Origin: Brachycybe producta
Lineage: Eukaryota > Arthropoda > Diplopoda > Playtdesmida > Andrognathidae
DNA: 64,000 nucleotides
Direction of reading: 5' to 3'
Assembly: GCA_036925085.1 (NCBI GenBank)
Contig: JAUPFP010000017.1
Span: 1,717,058-1,781,057 of the forward strand
The notes under the pieces were generated by a model, which did no database searches, was not told where the DNA came from, and saw nothing but the letters and a program-made list of their open reading frames with translations. Positions 56,798-63,827 of the stretch are shown here, piece after piece (position 1 is the stretch's first letter; the number at the start of each line of letters is the position of its first letter). A program made the translations under genes and the position numbers.

Positions 56798-59700
56798 CCT
56801 GAAATATTTCAGTGGCACTGTGGCACATCTATTCAGCCACCTTAACTTCTAGGTTGTTCTTGTGGTATTTGACATCAAATAAATTTAATTTCAAAGGCAA
56901 GGATCCGTTCACTTGTCACTATATTGAGATGATTTTCATTTTAGCCTCGAGTAGGGCGTAATCGACAATAGGCCCAGTATATAGCAGACAAGTTACACTG
57001 AACTTATTTTTTTTCTTCTTTCATTTCATTTGCAGGTTGATTGGTTAGATGCGAAAGGAGCTGTTATCACCTCTGGTGTAACTAAACGCAATGATCCAAT
57101 GGGAGAATCGAAGAGGTTCAACTCAAAGGCAACATTAGCCTTAACACCGTCTCAGGCTCATGACGGTCAAACGCTGACCTGCAGATCGAAGAGTAATGCG
57201 TTTTCGAAGCCGATGACTGCCAATATATCGCTAGAAGTCAAATGTAAGTTTCTCGCATTTGTATTTTTCTCGTCGCAAGGCAAATCGGTGTTAATATTAC
57301 GCTAACGCAACCTGCTTTTTTAGACGCACCCGAAGTGACACTATCGACGAATAATCCGAAGATTGTTGAGTTTGACTCTGTCACCTTTACGTGTATTTCC
57401 AAAGCAAATCCAGACGATGTCGTATACACGTGGTACAAGTAAGTTTGTAAAATTTTAATTGTCGAATATCGTATTTTTTGTGATTGGTGAAGAATAATAA
57501 CTAATCGAAAGTGTTCGACATTGTTTCGGAAGGGATAAGGTGGTCATTCCTGGAAATCATACAACCACGATGAGTTTAACGAGGCTAACGAGGGAGTTGC
57601 ATGGCAGTGCCATCAGCTGCGAGGTCCGTAACACTGTTGGCAAGAGTAAAGCGAGCACGACACTTAACATCTTGTGTGAGTTATAAGTTTGTTTTTTGCA
57701 GTTTGTTTTATTCTGTTTGATGGCTGCCTGTTCGAACGTCATGTTTTTTTTTTATTTATCTTTTCATTTGAAGTTGGGCCGAAGTTTACTACACCACCTT
57801 CTCCCGTAGCGGCCGACCGCGATACCGACGTCACCCTAACTTGTCATGTAGCTGGAAATCCGAAGCCCGACATTGTGTGGACCTTTGAGAAGTCGAACCG
57901 AGTGGTAGCTTCTGGATCAAAGCTGACGATTACCGGTGTTTCTCCCGAGAAAGCTGGTCGTTATCGTTGCAGAGCTACCGTACCTGGATTTCCGGAGATC
58001 CAAGATTACTATAATGTTATGTTAAAAGGTGAGTTGCAGTTTTATTTTAAGGTTTTTGTTGTTGTTGTAATTCTTTAAGGTTCTTTTTACAGTGTAAACG
58101 CCGCTTGAACTCGGATTATAATCAGGGTTCGAAAGTTAGCTGTTCATAAACCAGCTTAAGGTGGCAGAATAGATATTTATTTTGCTTTTGTTCTCCGGAT
58201 GGCGCCACTGTAGTTGCTATATGTTTTGTGGGTGTGGGACATTTGTCCTAAAGACACTTGCACTAAAACCATTTGCCCTAAAGGGACATTTGCCTATAGA
58301 CACTTGCCCTAAAAATATTTGCCCTAAAACCATTTGCCCTAAAGGGACATTTGCCTATAGACACTTGCCCTAAAACCATTTGCCCTAAAGGGACATTTGC
58401 CTATAGACACTTGCCCTAAAAATATTTGCCATAAACCCATTTGCCATAAAGGGACGTTTGCCCTAAAACCATTTGCCCTAAAGGGACATTTGCCCTGTAG
58501 ACACTAGCCCTAAAAATATTTGCCCTAAAAATATTTGTCCTAAACCCATTTGCCCTAAAGGGATATTTGCCCTAGAGTCACTTGCCCTAAAGGGACATTT
58601 GCCCTACAGACACTTGCCCTAAAAGTATTTGCCATAAAGGGACATTTACCCTAAAACCATTTGCCCTAAAGGGATATTTGCCATAGAGCCACTTGCCCTG
58701 AAGGGACGTTTGCCCTAATCAGTAGTCGAAATATCAGTCATTAATTGGCGTTTTTCGTGTGCCTTACGGGGTGTAGAACCTACTGTATTTAACATATTCC
58801 ACTGAAAGACACTAAACCGTATGAAAAGAGAGAACAAAAAAGTGGTTTAAGGGCAAAGGTCCTTTAGGGCAAATGGTTTTAGAGTAAATTAGAAACTAGA
58901 ATCGTTGGTGATATTCCTAAAAGTTTTTTTAAGATTATATTTTTAAAACTAAACTTTTTATGACAGTTTGAAAAAGGCGAAAATAGTTTTTCATGAAAAT
59001 TTCAATGGAAAAGCCAAAACCCTGGTCATGTTCAAACTGCTATAGAATGTTTATTTTTTTAAGAAATTGTCATAAAATAACTTTTGACATGATCTTCTGC
59101 CATTCAAGTTTGAAAACAATTTTCATTTTTTTTTTTGGCGATGTTTCTAAAAAAAAGCGCTTTCTTGACATTTCTGTGTAAACATTTTCCAAAAACGTCT
59201 ATGTACGCCTTAGGTTAGCATTAGTCACTGCAGTGACACATTTGGAGGGACAAAAACAAAATAAATATCTATTCAACCACCTTAAATTAAAAAAAATAGC
59301 CGGTAAGGCTAAAAGCTAGGGTCACACTGTTCACTAGTTGCACTATTGTTCTTCAGTGTATTGGAAAATTTAAATTAATTTTAAATTAATTTTGAACCTG
59401 CATTTGCACTTTAAAATCACTTTGATAAGTTGATAACATTTAGATTGGTATTCAGTTGGCAACTTCATAGTTAGTGAATCCGAGTCAGTGGGGGGCGGCA
59501 CTTTTTTTTTTGGTTGGGGGGGGGGGGGGGGTCGGTACCAACGAAAAGAAAATTTGTTTTTTTTTTTCTCTCGGGATAGTAGAAGGGTCTCTCTAAAACG
59601 CAGAAACTGCAGAACAGCAGAAAGATAAAATTATGAAATTTTTGTCGCTCGCTCGCTGCGCTCGCGGAATGTATTCTGCAATCCAGCATTATTTTGTAAG

Positions 59701-62365
59701 CCTGGAAAACATAGACAAGTTGAGTAAAAATGAAAATTGATCTTTGATAAGTAATTTTCTATCGGGTAAAATTCTATAAACCATTTCAATCACTGGAAAT
59801 CGATAATATCGATTGGCCTCTCTCAGACCAGAATCTTGGTTGTGCTACTGATGTGTATTGTGGTTGTGTTTTTCGTGAGGGTGAAAGGGACGCAAACTCA
59901 AGGACCACCTAGGGTGGCACAAACTCTAGCTGCGCCACTTATACGAGTTGTTTTCTTTTCTTTTTTACAATAGGCCCACCAGTCGTTCGAAGTCAGCCTC
60001 TGCAATACGGCGTAGTGCAAGACACGTTGATGATCGAATGTAACGTCAGATCGATTCCACCGCCTATTCGTATACAATGGTTCCACAATGAAAAGGTGTC
60101 GATTGAAATCTTTTTTTTTTTAAACTTCAGCCATGTTGATATTTAACTTATGAGGAAAATAATGAATGAAATTTCGGCTAAAATTGGAGTTTCGACGTCT
60201 TTTTTTTTTTTCTTCTAGGAAGTGGATCCCGATCGTAATGCTCGCTATCGGATCGAACAGGACCCTTTGGAAGATGGCGTGCGAAATATTCTCCTCATCC
60301 ACGAAGGTCGAGAATCAGATTTCGGTCAATACAACTGCACCGTCATAAACAATTTCGGTACCGATCACATGGTGATTGTCTTAAGGAAGCAAAGTAAGTT
60401 TAGAATATCGTTAATTTTTTTTCTCAAGAGTTTAAAATAAACAAAGTACAAGTGCCGTGTGACGTGATGGGATATTTGGTGTTTCCAAAAAAAAAAAAAA
60501 AAGATGACAAATTCTGACATTTTTTTGAAAAATAATTACAAGTTGAAATTGTTTCTTGGATGCGATCGTTACACAATACAAACTTTTGATTGGAATTTGT
60601 ATTGGTTTATGCTATAAAAAACGGCGCATAGTACTTTAGCGTGGACTTAAAATTTAATCTTTAAGGCACATTTACTAGTGAGCTGAAGAAGAGAATTGTA
60701 TGAGCTGAAGCAGAAATGTTGTACCATCTTGTGCTTCTCGTCTATCAGCTCTGACACTTATACGTCATTTCATACAATACACGTATTTTCATATTTAAAG
60801 TTGCCCAATATTAAGTTTTCAAAGTGCACCTTAAATATATGTTCTGATCGAGTGATAGAATGACAAAAACTTGGTAAGTGTGGTTATTTTTTTAAAAACT
60901 ATTTCAAAATCGTGATTTTCTAACTCTTTACGTTAAAAACTCCATTGAGTAGCAAAAAAAATCTATTAAAATGCTCATAAAAATACCTTAAAAAATAATT
61001 TAAAAAAAACACAGTTAAGCCACAGTGATGCCAACACACGTGCTGATTTGTTTTCTGGTTTTTAAAATTATTTTTACGTATTTTTACGAGCATTTTAATG
61101 GATGTTTTTTTTTTCTTATTTGGGCGTATTCAATGTAGTTTTACATAAGAGTTAGAAATTCACGATTTGAAATAGTTTTTTAAAAATATAACCACACTTA
61201 ACAATTTTTTTGTAATTCTATCACTCAATCAGCATATATTTAAGGTGCACATTGTGCACATTTTTGAAAAATTAAAATTGGACAACTTTAAATATGAAAA
61301 ATAAATGAATTGCCGCGACTGTGTATTTTAAAAATTAACATTTTTCCTTTAACATGGGGTCTATGGGCTCAATAGGAAAACGATGCTAGCGCTCTTTGCG
61401 GAGATTTTTCCAAGTAATTTTGCGATGTAGCCTTGTAATTCGGAATTATTAACTTAAGCATATGTTTTCAATGTATTTTTTTTTTCTTCATAGAAATTAT
61501 ACCGTTAATGATTGTTTTGGCAAGCGTCATCGGTGGTATTACCGTAGTTGTGGCAATCACTATAGTCATTGTGCTTTGGGTTCGTCGTCATCGCAAACTA
61601 ACAGGTGCGTTATTTATATTTGCGATTGTTTGTTTTTAGTGCGTTTTAAAACTTAGGGGTTTTTTTTTTAGATGAAGAAGATCACGAGCCAGAAAAACAA
61701 TCGAAAACATCCGATCGTTCGTCGAATGATTCCGACTTGAAAGTTGAAATTCGGACGTCGTCCTCGTTGTCAAACAACGACAGTGAGGCATGGGACGAGA
61801 ATAGTGTCGATCAGCGACACGTCAGCACTACACACGACACATTCAGATACTCGGCAGATTATGTCGAACCCGTATTCCCACCCAAAGTTGTAAGTAGACG
61901 CGATCACCAACTATATTTTCCTCATGAAATGGGATTCGCACTCTTCATTTTGTTATTTGTAACATAAATCTCATTTTTTGTTTGTTGTTGTTGTTGTAGG
62001 AAACGCACAATAATAATGGTTATATTCCATATGTTGACTATCAACGTGATTACAATCCACCACCATTGACTGCATCGTCGCGAAACTCTTTTTACGGTGG
62101 TGGTGTCGGTCACGTAGACCCAAGATACCAAGCGGCCTACGCTAATCCGTATCTTCGAAGTCCAACCTCTGCGTTACCGCCTCCGCAAGTGTATGCAACA
62201 TCGGGTAACGTTGGTGCCACCGCCGCCGCCGCCGCTACTTCACCGACGGCAGGTGTTGGTGTCGTGCCAACTGCGACTAGCCCTCGGACAGAAACGTCGC
62301 AAGGGCAGTACATTACGTCCTCACAAATGCCAATCAAACCGGGTACTTTAGCCACTCACGTCTGA
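49017..62365 (+). CDS. kirre: Kirre/Roughest/NEPH-family Ig adhesion receptor (13 coding exons, 754 aa)
   Basis: Thirteen exons join in frame with GT-AG introns into 754 residues. Seen in order: signal peptide (about 18-41); Ig1 (Cys68-Cys126, Trp79); Ig2 (Cys174-Cys233); Ig3 (Cys277-Cys321); Ig4 (Cys363-Cys405); Ig5 (Cys447-Cys505); membrane span (about 525-553); basic stop-transfer WVRRHRK; 200-residue tail. Ig1 holds GFERYTMIGSD, a near-invariant family block. Ig2 opens with PPEAP and has GGKPAAE. The tail has GYIPYVDY, VDPRYQAAYANPYLRS and C-terminal THV, a class I PDZ ligand. Family knowledge: these receptors bind nephrin/Sticks-and-stones partners across cell contacts in myoblast fusion, axon and synapse choice, eye cell sorting and filtration slits. 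Length and domain count match full-length members. Fly kirre and rst are paralogues, so which one, or an unduplicated ancestor, cannot be decided here. Confidence 0.96.
49178..49978. mobile_element. TTAA foldback element in intron 1
   Basis: Both arms and the centre (CATTGGCACACGTGCTGATT) are present. The outer ends are worn: the left reads TCTCGTCACCACAAAATT and the right TTTTGTGATGTG. It makes up about 800 of the intron's 874 bp. Confidence 0.8.
50015..50020 (+). promoter_or_regulatory. kirre: tandem NAGNAG splice acceptor of exon 2
   Basis: Bases TAGCAGGAG around 50,012-50,020 give two acceptors 3 bp apart, both phase-compatible. The choice adds or drops Ala42 at the likely signal-peptide cleavage site. 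Confidence 0.6.
50015..50209 (+). CDS. kirre: kirre coding exon 2: Ig1 first half
   Basis: Encodes residues 42-106, phase 1 at both ends. It carries the first Ig1 cysteine (LHCKV), the core Trp (MLQWTRDGFGLG) and the family block GFERYTMIGSD. The acceptor is TAGCAG, a tandem NAGNAG site: using the second AG (exon start 50,018) removes one alanine and keeps the frame. The donor is GATG|GTATTA. Confidence 0.96.
50306..50431 (+). CDS. kirre: kirre coding exon 3: Ig1 second half
   Basis: Encodes residues 107-148, phase 1 at both ends. NYSLYISPVTLEDDASYQC gives the Ig-fold DxAxYxC signature with the second Ig1 cysteine (Cys126). Acceptor TTTCAG, donor AAG|GTATAA. The intron before it is only 96 bp. 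Confidence 0.96.
50569..50616. repeat. 21-bp perfect hairpin in intron 3
   Basis: The arm 50,569-50,589, ending TTTTCGTCCTACC, is exactly mirrored by 50,596-50,616, beginning GGTAGGACGAAAA, around a 6-base loop GCGGAG. Confidence 0.9.
50650..50722. mobile_element. hAT-like end fragment in intron 3
   Basis: TTGTTGGCGCCCGGAGGTTA and CCCCCATCCTCCTCGTTGTT, ending GACACTGG, match the right end of the element at 24,095-24,550. Confidence 0.6.
50965..51212 (+). repeat. R8 repeat, 3' part, in intron 3
   Basis: TTAAGATATTGCCATGAAAA, GTAATGTTTCTAAAAAAA, TAGTCACTGCAATGGCG and AAATAAATATTTATTCAGCC follow the order seen at 59,026-59,286 and 38,500-38,731. Confidence 0.55.
51355..51845. repeat. GTCGACATGTCGAG mosaic with inverted blocks (intron 3)
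   Basis: AAAGTCGACATGTCGAGATT is repeated three times in tandem (51,570-51,640) and mirrored on both sides. GGCCACGTTAATTATGCCAT at 51,433 and its reverse complement near 51,550, with AGAGTATGGTGCGCGC blocks, form a larger inverted structure. Family unknown. Confidence 0.7.
51851..51935. mobile_element. foldback right-end fragment joined to Helitron-like 5' fragment
   Basis: GTGATGTAGCCTCTTAA is the terminal 17 bp of the foldback family. It is followed at once by GCCTTGTTTGTACAGCGTTA and CAGACACAGCTTAATATAT, the Helitron family's far end in reverse. Confidence 0.55.
52027..52133 (+). CDS. kirre: kirre coding exon 4: Ig2 first half
   Basis: Encodes residues 149-184 and ends in phase 0. VPPEAPVIVQGP is the family's Ig1-Ig2 linker; Cys174 is followed by GGKPAAE, as in fly Roughest. 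Acceptor TTTGCAG, donor GAG|GTATGA. Confidence 0.96.
52175..52815. mobile_element. GCCGCTATTACACTAG element, complete copy in intron 4
   Basis: GCCGCTATTACACTAGCAAC and TTTTGATGCAA at the left are mirrored by TTGCATCAAAAGTTGCTAG and TCTAATAGGGGGC at the right. AAGTTGCATATCACA-type blocks repeat within both arms. It begins about 40 bp after exon 4. Confidence 0.75.
52816..53584. other. intron 4 DNA, no recognised feature
   Basis: G/A-rich tract at 53,049-53,070, (CA)n at 53,231-53,248 and a C-run at 53,351-53,363. Nothing coding. Confidence 0.4.
53585..54322. mobile_element. TTAA foldback element in intron 4
   Basis: Left end truncated at TCTCTGCAAAGAGAGCGC; right end GATTGTAGTTTCTTAA. Both arms have GCTGA(T/C)CGAGTGATAGA and the centre has AGCACGTGTGCCCATATG. 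Confidence 0.8.
54323..55252. other. intron 4 DNA, no recognised gene; G-runs
   Basis: Poly-G near 54,917-54,928 and 55,005-55,018. An 80-codon open stretch (54,982-55,224) starts in the G-run and has no family resemblance. Confidence 0.4.
55253..55757. repeat. CACTACAGCTACC element with 300-bp CCTAA-type pentamer array, copy B
   Basis: GGAGTTCACTACAGCTACC and AAAAAAATTA at the left are mirrored by TTTTTTTGGTAGTAGTAGTG at the right. Between about 55,296 and 55,600 lie roughly 60 pentamers in unbroken 5-bp register (CCTAA, CCGAA, CCTCA, CCTTA) with a frequent 20-bp order CCTAACCTAACCGAACCTCA. AATGACTCAAGTAG follows, as at 21,460-21,480. Confidence 0.85.
55758..56270. other. intron 4 DNA, no recognised feature
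   Basis: Higher complexity than its surroundings. Two minus-strand open stretches (55,635-56,076) show no known family. Confidence 0.35.
56271..56727 (-). mobile_element. Helitron-like element, MITE-bearing copy in intron 4
   Basis: CTAGTGGGGTAACCCG with hairpin; MITE at 56,311-56,462; then the GTGTGCGCATGCGCG and TCACCCCTCCCA blocks and GACCTGGCTTAATATA. It runs into a (TA)n tract. Confidence 0.65.
56727..56790. repeat. (TA)n microsatellite at the Helitron-like 5' end
   Basis: About 30 TA units that begin where the element's TTAATATATA terminus lies, as if grown from it. Confidence 0.95.
57036..57243 (+). CDS. kirre: kirre coding exon 5: Ig2 second half
   Basis: Encodes residues 185-253, phase 0 in and phase 1 out. 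It begins VDWLDAKG with the core Trp187 and holds LTCRSKSNAFS with Cys233. NIS is a possible N-glycosylation site. Acceptor TTTGCAG, donor AAT|GTAAGT. It follows the 4.9-kb intron 4. Confidence 0.95.
57324..57438 (+). CDS. kirre: kirre coding exon 6: Ig3 first half
   Basis: Encodes residues 254-291, phase 1 in and phase 2 out. YAPEVTLS is the usual Ig2-Ig3 linker, VTFTCISKANP holds Cys277 and VYTWYK holds the core Trp290. Acceptor TTTTTTAG, donor ACAA|GTAAGT. Intron 5 is 80 bp. Confidence 0.95.
57533..57675 (+). CDS. kirre: kirre coding exon 7: Ig3 second half
   Basis: Encodes residues 292-339, phase 2 in and phase 1 out. It holds GSAISCEVRNTVGKS with Cys321, close to the family's VKCEVQNSVGKS, and a possible N-glycosylation site (NHT). 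The acceptor CGGAAG has a weak pyrimidine tract, but only this AG keeps the frame. Donor TTGT|GTGAGT. Confidence 0.93.
57774..58028 (+). CDS. kirre: kirre coding exon 8: Ig4
   Basis: Encodes residues 340-424, phase 1 at both ends, so Ig4 is a single symmetric exon. FGPKFTTPP opens it; TCHVAGNPKPDIVW (Cys363, Trp375) and AGRYRCRATVPG (Cys405) are clear Ig signatures. The symmetric phase means skipping would keep the frame. Acceptor TTTGAAG, donor AAG|GTGAGT. Confidence 0.96.
58140..58225 (-). repeat. R8 repeat end in intron 8, reverse
   Basis: AAGGTGGCAGAATAGATATT and GGATGGCGCCACTGTAGTTG match, in reverse, the right end of the repeat at 59,205-59,286. Confidence 0.5.
58230..58890. repeat. 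TTGCCCTAAAGGGACA tandem array with inverted end
   Basis: More than 20 copies of TTGCCCTAAA in variants such as CATTTGCCCTAAAGGGACAT, CACTTGCCCTAAAAATATT and ACCATTTGCCCTAAAGG (58,235-58,715). After about 130 bp of other DNA, GGGCAAAGGTCCTTTAGGGC and AAATGGTTTTAGAG at 58,850-58,883 face the array in reverse. Confidence 0.85.
59026..59286 (+). repeat. R8 repeat, 3' part, in intron 8
   Basis: TTTTTTTAAGAAATTGTCAT through TTAGTCACTGCAGTGACAC to AAATAAATATCTATTCAACC, parallel to 50,965-51,212. Confidence 0.55.
59486..59940. mobile_element. hAT-like element just upstream of exon 9
   Basis: Flanks ATCCGAGT (59,478-59,485) and ATACGAGT (59,941-59,948) agree at 7 of 8 positions. Ends are CAGTGGGGGGCGGCAC and GCTGCGCCACTT, with a long G-run inside the left end. 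It ends 33 bp before exon 9. Confidence 0.75.
59974..60095 (+). CDS. kirre: kirre coding exon 9: Ig5 first half
   Basis: Encodes residues 425-465, phase 1 in and phase 0 out. GPPVVRSQ linker, Cys447 in MIECNV, PPPIRIQWF with Trp460. Acceptor ACAATAG, donor AAG|GTGTCG. A hAT-like element ends 33 bp upstream, just outside the pyrimidine tract. Confidence 0.95.
60219..60393 (+). CDS. kirre: kirre coding exon 10: Ig5 second half
   Basis: Encodes residues 466-523, phase 0 in and phase 1 out. ESDFGQYNCTVINNFG holds Cys505 and a glycosylation sequon (NCT), matching the family's YGKYNCTVVNDYG. Acceptor TTCTAG, donor CAAA|GTAAGT. Confidence 0.96.
60781..61438. mobile_element. TTAA foldback element in intron 10, left end truncated
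   Basis: Starts at TTTCATATTTAAAGTTGCCC inside the left arm, passes the centre CCAACACACGTGCTGATT and ends TGCGATGTAGCCTTGTAA. Confidence 0.8.
61494..61604 (+). CDS. kirre: kirre coding exon 11: membrane span
   Basis: Encodes residues 524-560, phase 1 at both ends. An unbroken hydrophobic helix (about 525-553) runs from IIPLMIVLASVIGG to VIVLWV and is followed by RRHRK, so the C-terminus is cytoplasmic. The symmetric phase would allow a form without the span by skipping this exon, but there is no evidence of it. Acceptor TTCATAG, donor CAG|GTGCGT. Confidence 0.95.
61672..61889 (+). CDS. kirre: kirre coding exon 12: juxtamembrane cytoplasmic tail
   Basis: Encodes residues 561-633, phase 1 in and phase 0 out. 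It is acidic and Ser-rich (DEEDHEPEKQSKTSD, SSSLSNNDSEAWDE), with DLKVEI matching fly Roughest SDLKVDI. FRYSADYVEP offers tyrosines for phosphorylation. Intron 11 is only 67 bp. Donor GTT|GTAAGT. Confidence 0.94.
62000..62365 (+). CDS. kirre: kirre coding exon 13: distal tail, PDZ ligand and stop
   Basis: Encodes residues 634-754 and TGA at 62,363. It holds HNNNGYIPYVDYQRDY, rich in tyrosine and proline and like the conserved tyrosine block of NEPH/Rst tails, then VDPRYQAAYANPYLRS and a short Ala run (from GCC repeats). It ends THV, a class I PDZ ligand; in vertebrate Neph proteins this binds ZO-1-type scaffolds (family knowledge). Acceptor TTGTTGTAG. Confidence 0.95.
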   Translation, partial: ETHNNNGYIPYVDYQRDYNPPPLTASSRNSFYGGGVGHVDPRYQAAYANPYLRSPTSALPPPQVYATSGNVGATAAAAATSPTAGVGVVPTATSPRTETSQGQYITSSQMPIKPGTLATHV

Positions 62366-63130
62366 AGTGTTGGCGATACGAAAGACAAATGTTTGTTGCC
62401 TACTTTTTGAAAGAAAGAAAGAAAGAAAAAAATAGTCTTCTTACTCTTTATGCGCCGCGAAAAGAAATTGTGTGAAGTGTTTCCAAAGTTCGATTTGCTT
62501 CAACCGATGGTGTTCTCGATCTCTTTGTATATGCGCTCTTGTCAAGGAAAAGAACTTATCAACTCTGCGTACTTTGTACAGATTTCGCTTTGTAATTTGT
62601 TGCACGAGATTGATCCAAATAGAAGATGAACCAAAGAAGAGAAATAATAATTTCTCTTTTGTCTCTTAACGGATGGCGGGGAAAAAACGTATTCTAAGCG
62701 TAAATTACAACAACGACGTACTTTTTTTTTTTTCTTCTTTTTCTATATACGGTTTCGAAAACTATGACTCGATTCGCGTGAGTGTGACACAATGAGACGT
62801 AAATTCTACTGCCACGTACTCCAGTTTTTTTTTGCGATAATGGCTAGTCATTTGTTTCATTGTCTTTGCAATATACTTCCAAAGTGAACATACAAAGAAA
62901 GAAAAGGATTTAAGAATGTACTTTTATTTGTTTTTGTTTTGTTTTGTTTTTTATGTTCAGCGAGAGTGAAATGAGACTCACAACAGACAATTTTCGTGTT
63001 TGTTTGCTCTAATATTGAAGCTATCAAGTGTCAAAATGATTATTTGCATACTGTACTTAATCGAGATTTATTTCAAGGTTATCATATAATTAGAAAACTC
63101 CGAGAACATGTGGTACCCGTTGGCCAATTT
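62366..63130 (+). other. kirre: probable 3' UTR of kirre
   Basis: The sequence after the stop is free of the repeat families found elsewhere and is richer in GC than the introns up to about 62,860. No AATAAA was seen between the stop and the (TG)n/(TA)n tract at 63,140. AATATA at 62,870-62,875 and the T/GT-rich stretch at 62,920-62,955 are possible but weak 3'-end signals. The true end is not determined. Confidence 0.5.
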
Positions 63131-63189
63131 GAATATATATACATACATGTATGTGTGTGTGTATGTATGTGTGTGTGTATATATATATA

Positions 63190-63241
<52 letters not shown>
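63131..63241. repeat. (TG)n/(TA)n microsatellite
   Basis: TATGTGTGTGTGTATGTATG followed by about 25 TA units. Confidence 0.95.
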
Positions 63242-63244
<3 letters not shown>

Positions 63245-63315
63245 GCTTAATAGAAAAACGATGCTTGCGCTCTTTGCGGAGCTTTTTCGAAGTAGTTAGT
63301 GATGTAACCCTTTAA
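63241..63315. mobile_element. TTAA foldback right-end fragment
   Basis: GGGCTTAATAGAAAAACGAT and GCGCTCTTTGCGGAG, ending GATGTAACCCTTTAA. The left part is missing and replaced by the TA tract. Confidence 0.7.
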
Positions 63316-63397
63316 TAATTTTTATAAGAAATCATGTGATTTTTTTTTACAGATTTTGATCTGCGCCTCTCAGGCCAGCAGCAACAAGCATAATTTA

Positions 63398-63827
63398 ACC
63401 CCATTACAAAAATTAACTGCACGTAAAAAAAAGTTAACCACGGTTAAATTTCTAGTGGAAATGAATGTGGTTGCATTAACCATGGTTAAATTTTTTAAAA
63501 ATGGAGTTAATTATGCAACTGCAGTGACAAGACGTTGGTTAACCACATTATTGAATGGTTAAATCCGTCACTTCCTATGTTTGAACAAATTTGACCTACA
63601 AACAACATGGCGAATAAGTGTAAGAGTACTCAATTTTTGACTGAATGAATGAGTGAAAACTTTCACAACATGCACAGCTGCAAATCGAACAGGAAGTGAC
63701 AGGTAATCAGTTAACCACGGACAAGTCTAGTTTAATTGAAAACACATAAAGGTGCCCATTTCTTGCTTGACTGCAGTTAACTTTAACCTTGGTTAAGTGC
63801 AGTTAATTTTTTTTGTAGTGGAAACGA
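63398..63827. mobile_element. TTAACTGCA / GGTTAA inverted-repeat element
   Basis: CATTACAAAAATTAACTGCA at the left is mirrored by TGCAGTTAATTTTTTTTGTA and GTGG at the right. The body is full of CCACGGTTAA/TTAACCATGG motifs. A fragment is at 44,197. Confidence 0.65.

Noticed and set aside
57030-57305. Open stretch starting MQVDWLDAKG taken as an independent gene
   Set aside because: The Met lies in the intron; the real unit is exon 5, starting at 57,036 after TTTGCAG.
58182-58373. Small protein with repeated CPKxxCPK
   Set aside because: Translation of the TTGCCCTAAA array, broken elsewhere; not coding.
58230-58720. Interstitial telomere of the TTTAGGG type
   Set aside because: CCCTAAA occurs only inside a longer irregular unit (TTGCCCTAAAGGGAC), never as a heptamer array.
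227-63315. Foldback copies considered as microRNA genes
   Set aside because: Arms of hundreds of bases and dispersed repetition mark them as mobile elements; small RNA production is possible but not shown.
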